DNA of 64,000 nt, taken from positions 1 to 64,000 of the forward strand of contig NZ_VTUZ01000042.1 in the NCBI RefSeq assembly GCF_008369935.1, read 5' to 3'. The notes below the pieces were generated by a model. It was not told the DNA's origin, did not search any database, and saw nothing but the letters and a program-made list of their open reading frames with translations. How positions within the stretch are numbered: position 1 is the stretch's first letter; each line of letters starts with the position of its first letter. Positions 18,044-27,056 of the stretch are shown here, piece after piece. The translations under genes were made by a program, and so were the position numbers. The DNA is from Paraburkholderia panacisoli (GTDB lineage Bacteria > Pseudomonadota > Gammaproteobacteria > Burkholderiales > Burkholderiaceae).

Positions 18044-19147
18044 ATGCTGCTGACACCGATTACCCAGCGGGTGTTGTCCAGAGAATTGCTCGATGTACTG
18101 ATCCGTGCTGGACTCGTTGCTGTTCTGGCCATCTTCTGTTTCCGGATATTCGTCCCGTTCCTGAACCTCATGGTCTGGGCTCTGATCCTCGCGATCACGC
18201 TGTATCCGCTTCACGTCAGGCTCCGGCGTATGCTCGGCAACAAGGATGGCGTGGCCGCCACGCTGATCATCCTCGTCGCGTTTGGCGTCATCCTCGTGCC
18301 GACCTATCTGCTGGGGGGCGCGGTGGCCGAATCGATCGACCATGCGATGATCATGTTCAAAAGCGGCAGCTTCAGCATTCCACCACCCGCCGACTCGGTG
18401 GCCAGCTGGCCGCTGATTGGCCAGCGCGTGCACGACTTCTGGCAGCAGGCCTCTATCGACCTCACGGGTCTTGTGCTGAAGTTCGCGCCACAACTCAAGG
18501 AAGCCGGTCTCGCTTTGCTTGGAATGGTGACCGGGCTCGGCGCAGGGCTGCTGCTATTCTTCGTCGCCCTGATTGTCGCTGGCATCCTGATGGCGCACGG
18601 CGAGAAAGGCCACACCAGCGCGGTGCAGATTGCCTCACGCATCTCCGGCCCTGAGAACGGCCCACAGATCACCGATCTTTGCACGGCCACCATTCGCGCG
18701 GTCGCTCAAGGCGTGGTCGGGATCGCGTTCATCCAGATGCTGTTGATCGGTATCGGGTTCGTGGTCATGGGTGTTCCCGGTGCGGGGCTGCTTGCGCTCG
18801 CGGTGCTGCTGATCGGCATCATGCAGTTGCCAGCCACGCTGATCACGGTGCCGGTGATCGTCTTCATCATGACCACCGAAGGGGTGAGCGCAATGACGAT
18901 CATTTTCTCGGTGTACGTGTTCGTCGCGGGGCTTGCCGATAACGTGCTCAAGCCATTGCTGCTCGGGCGCGGCGTCGCTGTTCCCATGCCTGTGGTGCTG
19001 ATCGGCGCACTCGGGGGTATGGTCACAGGGGGTGTCATTGGTCTGTTCATCGGTCCCGTGATGCTGGCAGTCGGTTACGAGCTGTTCTGGCGATGGGTCA
19101 AAGACCAGGCAAAGCCCGAGCGGTTAGACGAAGAACAACAGACCTGA
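18044..19147 (+). CDS. AI-2E/PerM-type permease (second copy)
   Basis: 367 residues from the ATG at 18044, which has GGGAG seven bases upstream. It has the same layout as the gene at 4954: an early pair of TM helices, a soluble segment, then TM helices with PLLLGRGVAVPMPVVLIGAL and GLFIGPVMLAVGYELF. It is the first gene of a tight group with an outer-membrane factor, an adaptor and a DUF2955 membrane protein (gaps of 18, overlap of 4, then 19 bases). The substrate is unknown. Confidence 0.86.
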   Translation: MLLTPITQRVLSRELLDVLIRAGLVAVLAIFCFRIFVPFLNLMVWALILAITLYPLHVRLRRMLGNKDGVAATLIILVAFGVILVPTYLLGGAVAESIDHAMIMFKSGSFSIPPPADSVASWPLIGQRVHDFWQQASIDLTGLVLKFAPQLKEAGLALLGMVTGLGAGLLLFFVALIVAGILMAHGEKGHTSAVQIASRISGPENGPQITDLCTATIRAVAQGVVGIAFIQMLLIGIGFVVMGVPGAGLLALAVLLIGIMQLPATLITVPVIVFIMTTEGVSAMTIIFSVYVFVAGLADNVLKPLLLGRGVAVPMPVVLIGALGGMVTGGVIGLFIGPVMLAVGYELFWRWVKDQAKPERLDEEQQT

Positions 19148-19165
19148 GTATGCCGGGGCCAATCC

Positions 19166-20719
19166 GTGTCCGCCGTGGCCCACAACGCGCGCGCCCACTG
19201 GCTGCTGATCGCGGCCGGCTGTTTGAGCGGATGCATGCGTGTGGGCCCGGACTTTCAACCGCAGCATGAGTCCTGGAGCGAACACTGGAGCAGCGCGTCA
19301 ATCGAGCAGGTCACACAGCAGGCAACACAGCCGGACTTCCGGCAATGGTGGCGGATCTTCGCGGACCAGAACCTCGAGAGTCTGATCGCGCAGGCCGACG
19401 CAAACAACGGCGATGTGAAGATTGCCGGCCTGCGCGTGCTCGAGGCGCGCGCCCAACTGGGCATCGCGGTCGCGGGCCGCTATCCGCAGGTGCAACAGGC
19501 CAATGCCGACGTCCTGTACTCTGCGCGCAAACGCTCGGATGGATTCAATCCGCGCTCGGGCGGCTACTGGCAGTACGGCGCGGCCTTCAGTGTCGGCTGG
19601 GAGCTGGATTTCTGGGGGCGCTTCAGCCGCGCAATCGAATCGGCCAATGCCGCGTTTTTCGCGGCGCAAGCCAACCGGGATGACGCGTTGGTCCTGCTGC
19701 ACGCACAGGTCGCCGATACGTATTTCACCCTTCGCACGGCCGAGGCGCGCCTGCGCATTGCGCGCGAGAACGCCCAGTTGCAAAAGCGCAGCTACGAGAT
19801 CACACAAAAGCTCTTCAAAAGCGGTGAGACCGATGAACTCGATCTCCAGCAGGCGAAGACGCAGTATCTCAGCACGGTAAGCAGCATTCCCGACTTCGAG
19901 AGCCAGATCGTGCTCGCGCATCACGCTTTATCCGTGCTGCTTGGACGGCCACCTGGCCCGTTGCCGGAACTGAATGTGCAACCGGGCAAAGAGGAGGTAG
20001 TGCCGCTCGTGGACCGGGCCGTACTGCAGGATGTTCCGGCAGATCTTTTGCTGCGCCGCCCGGATGTGCGCGCGGCCGAATTGCAGATGGCCGCGCAGTC
20101 CGCGCTCATCGGCGTGGCCGAGGCCGATTTTTACCCGTCCGTGTCGTTGCTGGGCTCCCTTGTCTGGAGCGCCAGTTCGCTCACCGGCGCTCCGAGCACG
20201 CTGGCCCTGGTCGGCGGCCCGAGCGCCACGTGGAACCTGTTCGATCACGGCAAGATCACCAACAACGTGCGCGTGCAGGACGCCCGGCTGCAGGAGCTGA
20301 CGGTGGCCTACCAGAATACCGTGCGCGAAGCGGCCCGTGAGGCCGACGACGCCGCCACGGCAATCATCGCCGCATGGCAGCGCGACTCGATCCTGAACGA
20401 CGCGCAAGGGGCCGCGCAGCGCTCGCTCAAGCTCGCCAATACGATCTACCGGGAAGGGTACTCGGACTTCCAGCGGGTCCTCGACGCGCAGCGTGCCCTG
20501 TTCGCGCAACAGGACGCGTACATCGTCAACCGCGGCAACGCGGTGGGCAGTCTGATTGCGCTCTACAAGGCGCTCGGAGGAGGCTGGTACTCGGAACAGC
20601 CGCTCGTCGATCCCGCGACGCGCAAGCAGATGCAGCAGCGCACCGACTGGGGCGACTTGCTCAACGAGTCGAATGCGCCATCCGCCGCCGCCAGCTCGTC
20701 TGGAGGTTCGTCCCGATGA
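19166..20719 (+). CDS. NodT-family outer-membrane efflux lipoprotein
   Basis: 517 residues starting at GTG. The lipobox LSGC puts the acylated cysteine at residue 22, directly followed by the family signature MRVGPDFQ. Two OEP repeats (about 60-250 and 275-480) form the TolC-like barrel and alpha tunnel; DEADDAATAIIAAWQR and GYSDFQRVLDAQRALF are typical. It exports substrates from the periplasm across the outer membrane. Its stop overlaps the start of the adaptor gene. Confidence 0.92.
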   Translation: MSAVAHNARAHWLLIAAGCLSGCMRVGPDFQPQHESWSEHWSSASIEQVTQQATQPDFRQWWRIFADQNLESLIAQADANNGDVKIAGLRVLEARAQLGIAVAGRYPQVQQANADVLYSARKRSDGFNPRSGGYWQYGAAFSVGWELDFWGRFSRAIESANAAFFAAQANRDDALVLLHAQVADTYFTLRTAEARLRIARENAQLQKRSYEITQKLFKSGETDELDLQQAKTQYLSTVSSIPDFESQIVLAHHALSVLLGRPPGPLPELNVQPGKEEVVPLVDRAVLQDVPADLLLRRPDVRAAELQMAAQSALIGVAEADFYPSVSLLGSLVWSASSLTGAPSTLALVGGPSATWNLFDHGKITNNVRVQDARLQELTVAYQNTVREAAREADDAATAIIAAWQRDSILNDAQGAAQRSLKLANTIYREGYSDFQRVLDAQRALFAQQDAYIVNRGNAVGSLIALYKALGGGWYSEQPLVDPATRKQMQQRTDWGDLLNESNAPSAAASSSGGSSR

Positions 20720-21843
20720 GCGACAAGCCCGAGCCCACCGCCGTCACGCCGCCGAAGCCGCCGGCGCCAGCCGCCGACCCATCGGGCAAAGCGGTGAAGT
20801 GGGTTGTCTGCGTGATCGTCGTCAGCCTGATCTGGTATCTGTTCGCCGATCGCTTCACGCCTTATACGCAACAGGCGCGCGTTCAGGCTTACGTCGTATC
20901 CGTCGCCGCGGAAGCATCGGGGCGAGTGACCCGCGTCCTCGTGCATAACAACCAGGAAGTCAAAGCGGGCGACGTGCTCTTCGAGGTCGATAGCGTGCCA
21001 TACCGGATCGCCGTCGATCGCGCGCGGGCCGACCTCGAGTCGACGCGCCGGCAGATCGGTGCGAGCACGGCCGGGATCGATGCGGCGCTCGCCTCGTTGC
21101 GCGCGGCTATCGCGAATGAAGTCAAGGCACGCCAGGACAGCGAGCGGCTCGATAGGCTGTATCGCGAGGATGAGGGCACCGTCTCGCTGCGGCGCCTCGA
21201 AGTGGCGCGAGCGACGCACGAGCAGGCCCAGAGCCAGGTCGCCGCAGCGCGGGCCGAAGTGGAGCGGGCTCGCGAGCAGCAGGGTGGCAATGAGGCGGAA
21301 AACGCACAGTTGCGCAGCGCGGGCGCCGCGCTGGAAAAGGCCGAACTCGATCTTGCCAATACACAAATCAGGGCGCGCTCAGGTGGCGTCATCACGGATC
21401 TGCGCACGGAGGTCGGCCAGTTCGCAGCGGCGGGCAATCCGGTCATGACGCTGATTGCAATCCGCGACGTGTGGGTCAGTGCGGATATGACCGAAAACAA
21501 TCTGGGGCATCTGCGACCCGGCACGCCCGTAGCGATTGCGCTGGACGCGCTACCCGGCGAAGTTTTCGCGGGACGGCTTCGCAGTATCGGCTATGGCGTG
21601 AGCGTGGGGCAGAGCACGCCGCCCGGCAGTCTGCCCACCGTACAGAACAGCCGCGACTGGCTGCGCCCCGCGCAACGCTTTCCGGTCATCGTCGAGTTCG
21701 AACCGGGTGAGAGGGCGCGCCTTCGCAACGTTCGTGTCGGCGGGCAGGCAGAGGTGATGGCGTTTCCAGATCCGGGTAATCCGCTCAATCCGCTGGGTCG
21801 CCTGTTTCTGCGCGTGATGAGCTGGGTCTCGTACCTTTACTGA
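20716..21843 (+). CDS. HlyD/EmrA-type membrane fusion adaptor
   Basis: 375 residues. The short Pro/Ala-rich cytoplasmic start is followed by a TM helix at about 30-48 (VCVIVVSLIWYLFADRF). The lipoyl-like half (YVVSVAAEASGRVTRVLVHN), a coiled-coil hairpin (about 95-215), the second lipoyl half (IRARSGGVITDLRTEVGQF) and a beta barrel come next. It bridges the inner-membrane pump with the outer-membrane factor. ATGA overlap with the upstream gene and the DUF2955 gene 19 bases downstream make a complete efflux operon. Confidence 0.92.
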   Translation: MSDKPEPTAVTPPKPPAPAADPSGKAVKWVVCVIVVSLIWYLFADRFTPYTQQARVQAYVVSVAAEASGRVTRVLVHNNQEVKAGDVLFEVDSVPYRIAVDRARADLESTRRQIGASTAGIDAALASLRAAIANEVKARQDSERLDRLYREDEGTVSLRRLEVARATHEQAQSQVAAARAEVERAREQQGGNEAENAQLRSAGAALEKAELDLANTQIRARSGGVITDLRTEVGQFAAAGNPVMTLIAIRDVWVSADMTENNLGHLRPGTPVAIALDALPGEVFAGRLRSIGYGVSVGQSTPPGSLPTVQNSRDWLRPAQRFPVIVEFEPGERARLRNVRVGGQAEVMAFPDPGNPLNPLGRLFLRVMSWVSYLY

Positions 21844-21862
21844 ATGGCTAACCACTGCATCT

Positions 21863-22873
21863 ATGGAACACAGGCATCAGCTTCTCGGTCGACGTACGCT
21901 ACGCGTTGCCACAGGGACGGCACTTTGTCTGACGATCAGCTTCGCGCTGGACCTGTCGGTCCCCGTCATCGCGCCGGTGTTCGCCGTCTTTCTTCTCGCG
22001 ACGCAAAACCGCCCACTGTCGTTCAAGGCCGGCGTAGCGTTCGCGCTGATCGTGGCTTTGACCACGGGCAGCGGCCTGCTGCTTGTTCCGTTGCTTCGCC
22101 ATTACGCGTTCGCTGGCGTGATGCTTGTAGGCCTCATGCTCTTCCTCTCGTTTCGCTATGGTTTGCGCGGCGGGAATAATCTGGTCTCGACCTTTCTGGT
22201 GGCCGGCCTGACGATGATCTCCGCTGCCGGAACCGCTGACTTCCAGTTGGCCGTGACGGTTGTTGGGGCGCTGGTGAAGGGCCTCGTGCTAGCCGTGCTG
22301 GTGGCGGCATTGACTCACATGCTGTTTCCCGAGCCCGTGAGCACGGGGCCGCAACCTGCCGCTCAGGTCATGCCCGACGGGCAGGCTGCGCGCATCGCGC
22401 TGCGCGCCGCGCTCGTGGTTATGCCAGCGTATCTGCTCGCCATCGCCGATCCAGCAAGCTACATGCCGATCATCATGAAGTCCGTCAGTCTCGGCCGACA
22501 AAGCTGTACCACGACGGCCCGTAGCGCAGCGCGCGACCTGATCGGCTCCACGTTGCTAGGTGGCTTGCTGGCGATCGTGTTCTGGTTTGCCCTCAGGCTC
22601 TTTGTGGACCTGTGGATGTTCTACCTGTGGATGCTGCTGTTTGGCCTGCTGGTGGGACGCAAGCTCTATCGCATCAGCCCAACGCGCTACTCACCGGGTT
22701 TCTGGCTGAACAGCCTCGTCACCATGATCATTCTGCTGGGCCAATCGGTGCAGGACAGCGTGGCGGGAAAGGACGTCTACACGGCGTTCGCGGTCCGTAT
22801 GGGACTCTTTGTGGCCGTCACGGTCTACGCCTGTCTGATGTTGCTGATTTTCGAGCAACGCCGTCCCGCGTGA
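21863..22873 (+). CDS. DUF2955 inner-membrane pump component
   Basis: 336 residues with about nine to ten hydrophobic segments in two similar halves (FALDLSVPVIAPVFAVFLLA and ADPASYMPIIMKSVSLGRQS). This is the DUF2955 pattern, related to the aromatic-acid/fusaric-acid resistance (FUSC) exporters. With the NodT outer-membrane factor and HlyD adaptor it makes a tripartite exporter, probably for small organic acids or aromatics. Substrate is inferred only from family. Confidence 0.88.
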   Translation: MEHRHQLLGRRTLRVATGTALCLTISFALDLSVPVIAPVFAVFLLATQNRPLSFKAGVAFALIVALTTGSGLLLVPLLRHYAFAGVMLVGLMLFLSFRYGLRGGNNLVSTFLVAGLTMISAAGTADFQLAVTVVGALVKGLVLAVLVAALTHMLFPEPVSTGPQPAAQVMPDGQAARIALRAALVVMPAYLLAIADPASYMPIIMKSVSLGRQSCTTTARSAARDLIGSTLLGGLLAIVFWFALRLFVDLWMFYLWMLLFGLLVGRKLYRISPTRYSPGFWLNSLVTMIILLGQSVQDSVAGKDVYTAFAVRMGLFVAVTVYACLMLLIFEQRRPA

Positions 22874-22951
22874 TGACGCTGCGCGCACCAAAGCCTCTGC
22901 CCGGCGCACACATTGGCGTCCGTGCGAGCACGATCGAGGAGGTACCTTGCA

Positions 22952-23332
22952 ATGGGCAATGCGACAAGCGACGTGGTCGTCCGCGTCCGAGCACGTGAGA
23001 TATTGCGGGAGTCGGGCAGAACGCTTTGGTACCTGCGAATGATCCTTGCGGGCCTACTGGTGCTGTTTCTGCTGCTGACATTCGCCATGTATTACATGGG
23101 CGACCCGGTGGAGACGGTGAAGCGAACGCCTTCGCCGATGGGGGAAACTATGTACTTCTGCGCGATCACGGCGCTGACCATCGGGTACGGCGACGTGGTC
23201 CCTACGTCGACGTTTGGCCGGATCGATGCCATATTGCTTGGGCTGACCGGCATGGTGTTCACCGGGCTGATCGTTGCGGCAGCCGTCCGGGGCGTGCAGG
23301 AAGCTGCGCACCGGGCTAGCGTTCAGGATTAG
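22952..23332 (+). CDS. Two-TM potassium channel
   Basis: 126 residues from ATG at 22952, chosen for the strong GAGGAGGT ribosome site; an in-frame GTG at 22913 lacks one. A first TM helix at about 28-50 is followed by a pore helix and the selectivity filter TIGYGD (residues 76-81), then a second TM helix (ILLGLTGMVFTGLIVAAAV). This is the minimal KcsA-type pore with no regulatory RCK domain. It probably sets potassium conductance. It lies about 80 bases after the efflux operon. Confidence 0.9.
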   Translation: MGNATSDVVVRVRAREILRESGRTLWYLRMILAGLLVLFLLLTFAMYYMGDPVETVKRTPSPMGETMYFCAITALTIGYGDVVPTSTFGRIDAILLGLTGMVFTGLIVAAAVRGVQEAAHRASVQD

Positions 23333-23648
23333 GCTGGTTGCGCGGGACTGGTCCAGCGGCTTTCAGGGTGCCGAGCCAACCCGCGTTCCGGCATTTCTCA
23401 GGATAGCCTCGTTCAACTTGCTCACGGGTCAGCTCGCGCTGCGTGCGGGTACCGACCTTGCGTTGCTTCGGCCTCGGCGCTTCGTTAGCCCTGGGCGTCG
23501 CCCATGGCGCCACGCCATGGGTCAGGGGGAGAGGTCATACAGTGCACGGAAACATCGTCACGTGGGGGCCGGGCTCACGTCAAGCGTACATTACAGAAAG
23601 CGATGCGCCTTCGGCTCTCTCGCGCAAAGGCTTTCATCAGGGATCGCC
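23333..23648. other. Intergenic region with perfect inverted repeat
   Basis: About 316 bases between the potassium channel and the MscS gene. The one notable element is a perfect inverted repeat at 23501-23521 (CCCATGGCG, three bases, CGCCATGGG). It could be a regulator site or a hairpin. No gene is supported here; the open frame across it is only the upstream extension of the MscS frame. Confidence 0.5.
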
Positions 23649-26126
23649 ATGACCGCATTTTTGCAGTGTGAATCCAGCCATGCCAGGGTCGTCGTCGGAC
23701 TGCCGGCACGCGCTGTTTTACATGCAGGCGTGTGGCGCGCCATTGGGTGCGTTAGCTTCCGGTTGACCATGGCCTGCTTCCTCGTTCTGTTGACGGCGGG
23801 CAATCCGGCGGCAGCCGCATTGCCCGCCGGGCTGCAAAACCTCATCAACAATGCGACGGGCGGTTCTGCACCGCCAGCCTCGGCTGTGCAGGCCGCATCG
23901 GCACCAACGCCCGCCAGTCAGGCCGAACTGGCGCGCTCGCTGGACGGCCTGATCGGCACGCTCGAGAGCGATCCACAACGCAAAGCGCTGGTTGCCCAGT
24001 TGAAGGGGCTGCGTGCAGGGACCGAAAGTGCCGCACTCGCGGTGCCGGCATCGTCCGCACAGGGCAACGGCGATCTGCTCGGCGCAATTGCGTCAAGCAT
24101 TGCGTCCGTCGAGATGGATCTGAGCGAGGGCCGCACACCGTTGCACTATTGGGCGGCCCGTTCGAGCGCGGCGGCCAGTGATCTCTGGACCATTATCAAA
24201 GGCGGGAGCGGGGAGTCGTTCGGCCACGTCCTGCTCGGCATGATCGCGACGCTTGCGGGCTGGGGCGCGTGCGCTGGCCTGTTGATCTATCTGCGCCAGC
24301 GCATCAGTGCGCGTTATGGCTGGAAGGTCGCGCTGGAACCGAATCCAACGTCGTTCGAGCTCTTGAGTTTCGTATTCTGGCGGACGGCGCCCTGGATCGT
24401 CGCATTCGTGGCGGTGGCGCTGTTCATGCGGGGAATGCCTGACGCGCTCGGCAGCACGCTGGGGCTTGTGATCGTCTATGCGATAGTCGCGGGCTCGCTC
24501 TTCTCGGCGATCTGCCTGATCGTGTTCTCGGCGTTCAACACGGCACACCGGCGTGTCGCAGTACATCAGTTGCTCGCGCAAAGCCGCTGGCCGCTTTTCG
24601 CGATTGGTGCCTGTGGCGCGCTAGGCGACGCGACGGCCAACCCGAACGTCACAGGCCTGCTCGGCGTGAATCTCGCCGGGCTCGTGTCGGCATCCGCAAA
24701 TGTGGCGGCTGCCGTCATGATCGGATATTTCGCACTGGCTTACCGCCGACCCGTCACCCATCTGATACGCAATCGCCCGTATGCGCGAAGGCGTGATCAC
24801 AAACTCGCCACCGAAGCGCTCGATATCCTCGCATCGCTCTGGCACATCCCGATCCTTTTAATCGCGATCGCCTCGGTCGTTGCAATCATCGATGCGCGCG
24901 GTTCGGAAGAGAACGTATTGCAGCCGTCGCTTGTCAGTGCGCTGTTACTCGTGCTCACGCTGTTTGTGTCGGCGCTGCTGCTGCACGTGACGCGTCGAAG
25001 GGACACGCGCGCACACCGCCGCGCGCCGCATCTGATGCGACTCTTGCGCTTCGCCAGCACGCTGGTCGTCCTCCTGATGTGGCTGGCGTTCATTCAATTC
25101 GAACTGGATCTGTGGAGCGGTCCGATCGCACGGATGATCAAGCACAGTGCGATGACACCCAGTTTCAAGCATGCGCTGGTTACAGTCATCGCGACGGTCT
25201 TCGGCGCCTGGTTCATCTGGATACTTTGCGATACCGCAATTCTCAACGCGTTGGGACCGAGCAGTTCGCGCAACAAGGCACTCGATCCCAGCGTGCGCGC
25301 ACGCACGATGTTGCCACTCGTGCGCAACGCAGTTTTCGTGACGGTTGCGACCCTCGCCGCCATCGTCGCCGCCGCCAGTCTGGGCGTCAATCTGACACCT
25401 CTCCTTGCGGGTGCGGGCGTGATCGGTCTTGCAGTCGGCTTCGGTGCGAAGGCGCTCGTCACCGACCTGATCACGGGGCTCTTCATCATTGTCGAGGAGA
25501 CGATCTCTGTCGGTGACTGGATCGAGATTGACGGCAGCCATGCCGGCACCGTCATGGACCTGACGATCCGCACGGTCCGGTTACGTGACGGACAAGGCGC
25601 GGTTCACACCATTCCCTTCTCGCAGATCAAGATCGTGAAGAACCTGTCGCGCGACTTTGCCAACGCGGTGTTCGAGGTACGGGTGCCGTTCGCCGTCGAA
25701 CTCGATGACGTCACACGCATGATTGTGGAAGTGGGCGCCGATCTGCAGGAAGATTATCGCCTGCACAAGGAAATACTTGCGCCCGTCGAAGTGTGGGGGC
25801 TCGACCGTTTTGAGGCTAACTGGATGGTTGTGAAAGGGCAGATCAAGACGCGGCCGCTGCAGCAATGGAGCGTGGCGCGCGCTTTTAACGCGCGGCTCAA
25901 GCGCAAGATGGATGAGGCGGGGATTGAGATTCCGGTACCGCATATGCGGCTTCACACCTCGGCGAACGAGCCCAACGCAGGGTCGCAGTCTGACGATGGC
26001 GACCAGGACGAGAGCCGACAAGCGAACGACGCGAACAGTGAGCCTCGCCGCGGGGCGGCACCCACCGTGCCGTTGGAACTGCGCGCGCGCAAGGAGCCAC
26101 CAGCGAGAGAGCCACCGGTGGGCTAG
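23649..26126 (+). CDS. Large MscS-family mechanosensitive channel
   Basis: 825 residues from ATG at 23649. The frame is open further upstream, but the signal-like segment (MACFLVLLTAGNPAAAALPA) begins near residue 38. A periplasmic Ala-rich helical part is followed by about ten TM helices. The pore-lining helix is LAGAGVIGLAVGFGAKALVTDLITG, written here only by its first and last parts at about 590-615. The beta domain follows (VGDWIEIDGSHAGTVMDL, then HTIPFSQIKIVKNLS). It releases solutes on osmotic downshock. The tail is charged and disordered. Confidence 0.9.
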   Translation: MTAFLQCESSHARVVVGLPARAVLHAGVWRAIGCVSFRLTMACFLVLLTAGNPAAAALPAGLQNLINNATGGSAPPASAVQAASAPTPASQAELARSLDGLIGTLESDPQRKALVAQLKGLRAGTESAALAVPASSAQGNGDLLGAIASSIASVEMDLSEGRTPLHYWAARSSAAASDLWTIIKGGSGESFGHVLLGMIATLAGWGACAGLLIYLRQRISARYGWKVALEPNPTSFELLSFVFWRTAPWIVAFVAVALFMRGMPDALGSTLGLVIVYAIVAGSLFSAICLIVFSAFNTAHRRVAVHQLLAQSRWPLFAIGACGALGDATANPNVTGLLGVNLAGLVSASANVAAAVMIGYFALAYRRPVTHLIRNRPYARRRDHKLATEALDILASLWHIPILLIAIASVVAIIDARGSEENVLQPSLVSALLLVLTLFVSALLLHVTRRRDTRAHRRAPHLMRLLRFASTLVVLLMWLAFIQFELDLWSGPIARMIKHSAMTPSFKHALVTVIATVFGAWFIWILCDTAILNALGPSSSRNKALDPSVRARTMLPLVRNAVFVTVATLAAIVAAASLGVNLTPLLAGAGVIGLAVGFGAKALVTDLITGLFIIVEETISVGDWIEIDGSHAGTVMDLTIRTVRLRDGQGAVHTIPFSQIKIVKNLSRDFANAVFEVRVPFAVELDDVTRMIVEVGADLQEDYRLHKEILAPVEVWGLDRFEANWMVVKGQIKTRPLQQWSVARAFNARLKRKMDEAGIEIPVPHMRLHTSANEPNAGSQSDDGDQDESRQANDANSEPRRGAAPTVPLELRARKEPPAREPPVG

Positions 26127-26582
26127 ACGGTTTCGAAATCGTCGACCAGGTTCCCCGGCTGCGATCGAGACGGTCTCCAAGAAACGCGTTGCGTTTTCGG
26201 CGACCTGTCGTGCCGGGAGCGGGGCTTCGCGCGTATTGAGGTACGGACCAAGCAAGCACGATCGTATTCCTGGGCGCGTGCTTCGAGCTATTTATAATGG
26301 TTGCAGTGTCATTCAAGGTGGTTGAGGTGCCCACCGTATCAGGCGACTGCTGGCTTCAGGTGTGACGGACGGGCGCGCCTGGCCCGCACGTTAAGCTCGC
26401 TTCAAGTAGCGCGGCTCGGGCCCGATGACGCCCGACGCCACCCAGCACCCGCCCAGGCGACGGCCCGAGCGCCATTGAATGGCGCACAGCGTCAGGGGCG
26501 AGTCCAATGGGCTCGCCCCTTGGAGCATGTCATCTGCCGGCTCATGTGCTGCCGGACCTAGGCCGCCCGGGCGACGAACCTG
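26127..26582. other. Gap with one strong hairpin
   Basis: About 456 bases without a supported gene. At about 26496-26523 the words AGGGGCGAG and CTCGCCCCT pair as a 9-base stem around an 8-9 base loop; no T-run follows. It lies between the convergent MscS gene and the Ala/Lys-rich gene and may act as a two-way stop. Confidence 0.5.
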
Positions 26583-27056
26583 TTACTGCTTCTTCGCTGC
26601 ATCGACATTCGCATCGGCGGCCTTCTTGTTCGCATCACTTTGGGCCTCGACCTTTTCCTTGTCAGCTTTCGCTTGGGCCACGTTAGCATCCTTGGCAGCC
26701 TCCCGCTTTTTCTCGTTAGCCTTGGCCTGGGCATCGTGCTTCTTCCTATTCGCCTTGGCCTGCGCCTTGGTGGCGTCAGCGCGCGCATCGGACGCTTCGG
26801 CTACGGTAGTCGCCTTCTCAACTTTCGCTGCTTTCTTGTCGGCGGTGGCTTGGGCCGATGCCTTATCTTCATTTGCAGACGCCTGCGCCTTTTCGGCATC
26901 GCTTTGTGCTTCCGCCTTCTTCTTGTTCGCTGTAGCTTGCGCTTCACTCTTTTCGCTATTTGCCTTCGCCTGTGCCTTGTCAGCAGGCGCGGCGGTTTGC
27001 GCAAACGCCGACGTGATAAGCAGCGCGGATGCGAGCGCGGTGAGGATCTTCTTCAT
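26583..27056 (-). CDS. Ala/Lys-rich repetitive exported protein
   Basis: 157 residues from the ATG at 27056, with GGGAG upstream. It has a signal peptide (MKKILTALASALLITSAFA). The mature part is almost entirely Ala, Lys, Glu, Asp, Gln and Asn, built from degenerate units such as AQAKANSEKSEAQATANKKK about every 10-11 residues. It should form one long, highly charged helix or coiled coil, a little like late-embryogenesis-abundant or histone-H1-like tails. It may bind polyanions or protect the periplasm; this is inference. No family was recognised. Confidence 0.7.
   Translation of the reverse strand: MKKILTALASALLITSAFAQTAAPADKAQAKANSEKSEAQATANKKKAEAQSDAEKAQASANEDKASAQATADKKAAKVEKATTVAEASDARADATKAQAKANRKKHDAQAKANEKKREAAKDANVAQAKADKEKVEAQSDANKKAADANVDAAKKQ

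Noticed and set aside
23274..23648. Upstream extension of the MscS frame
   Set aside because: No ribosome site or family match; ATG 23649 precedes the export signal.
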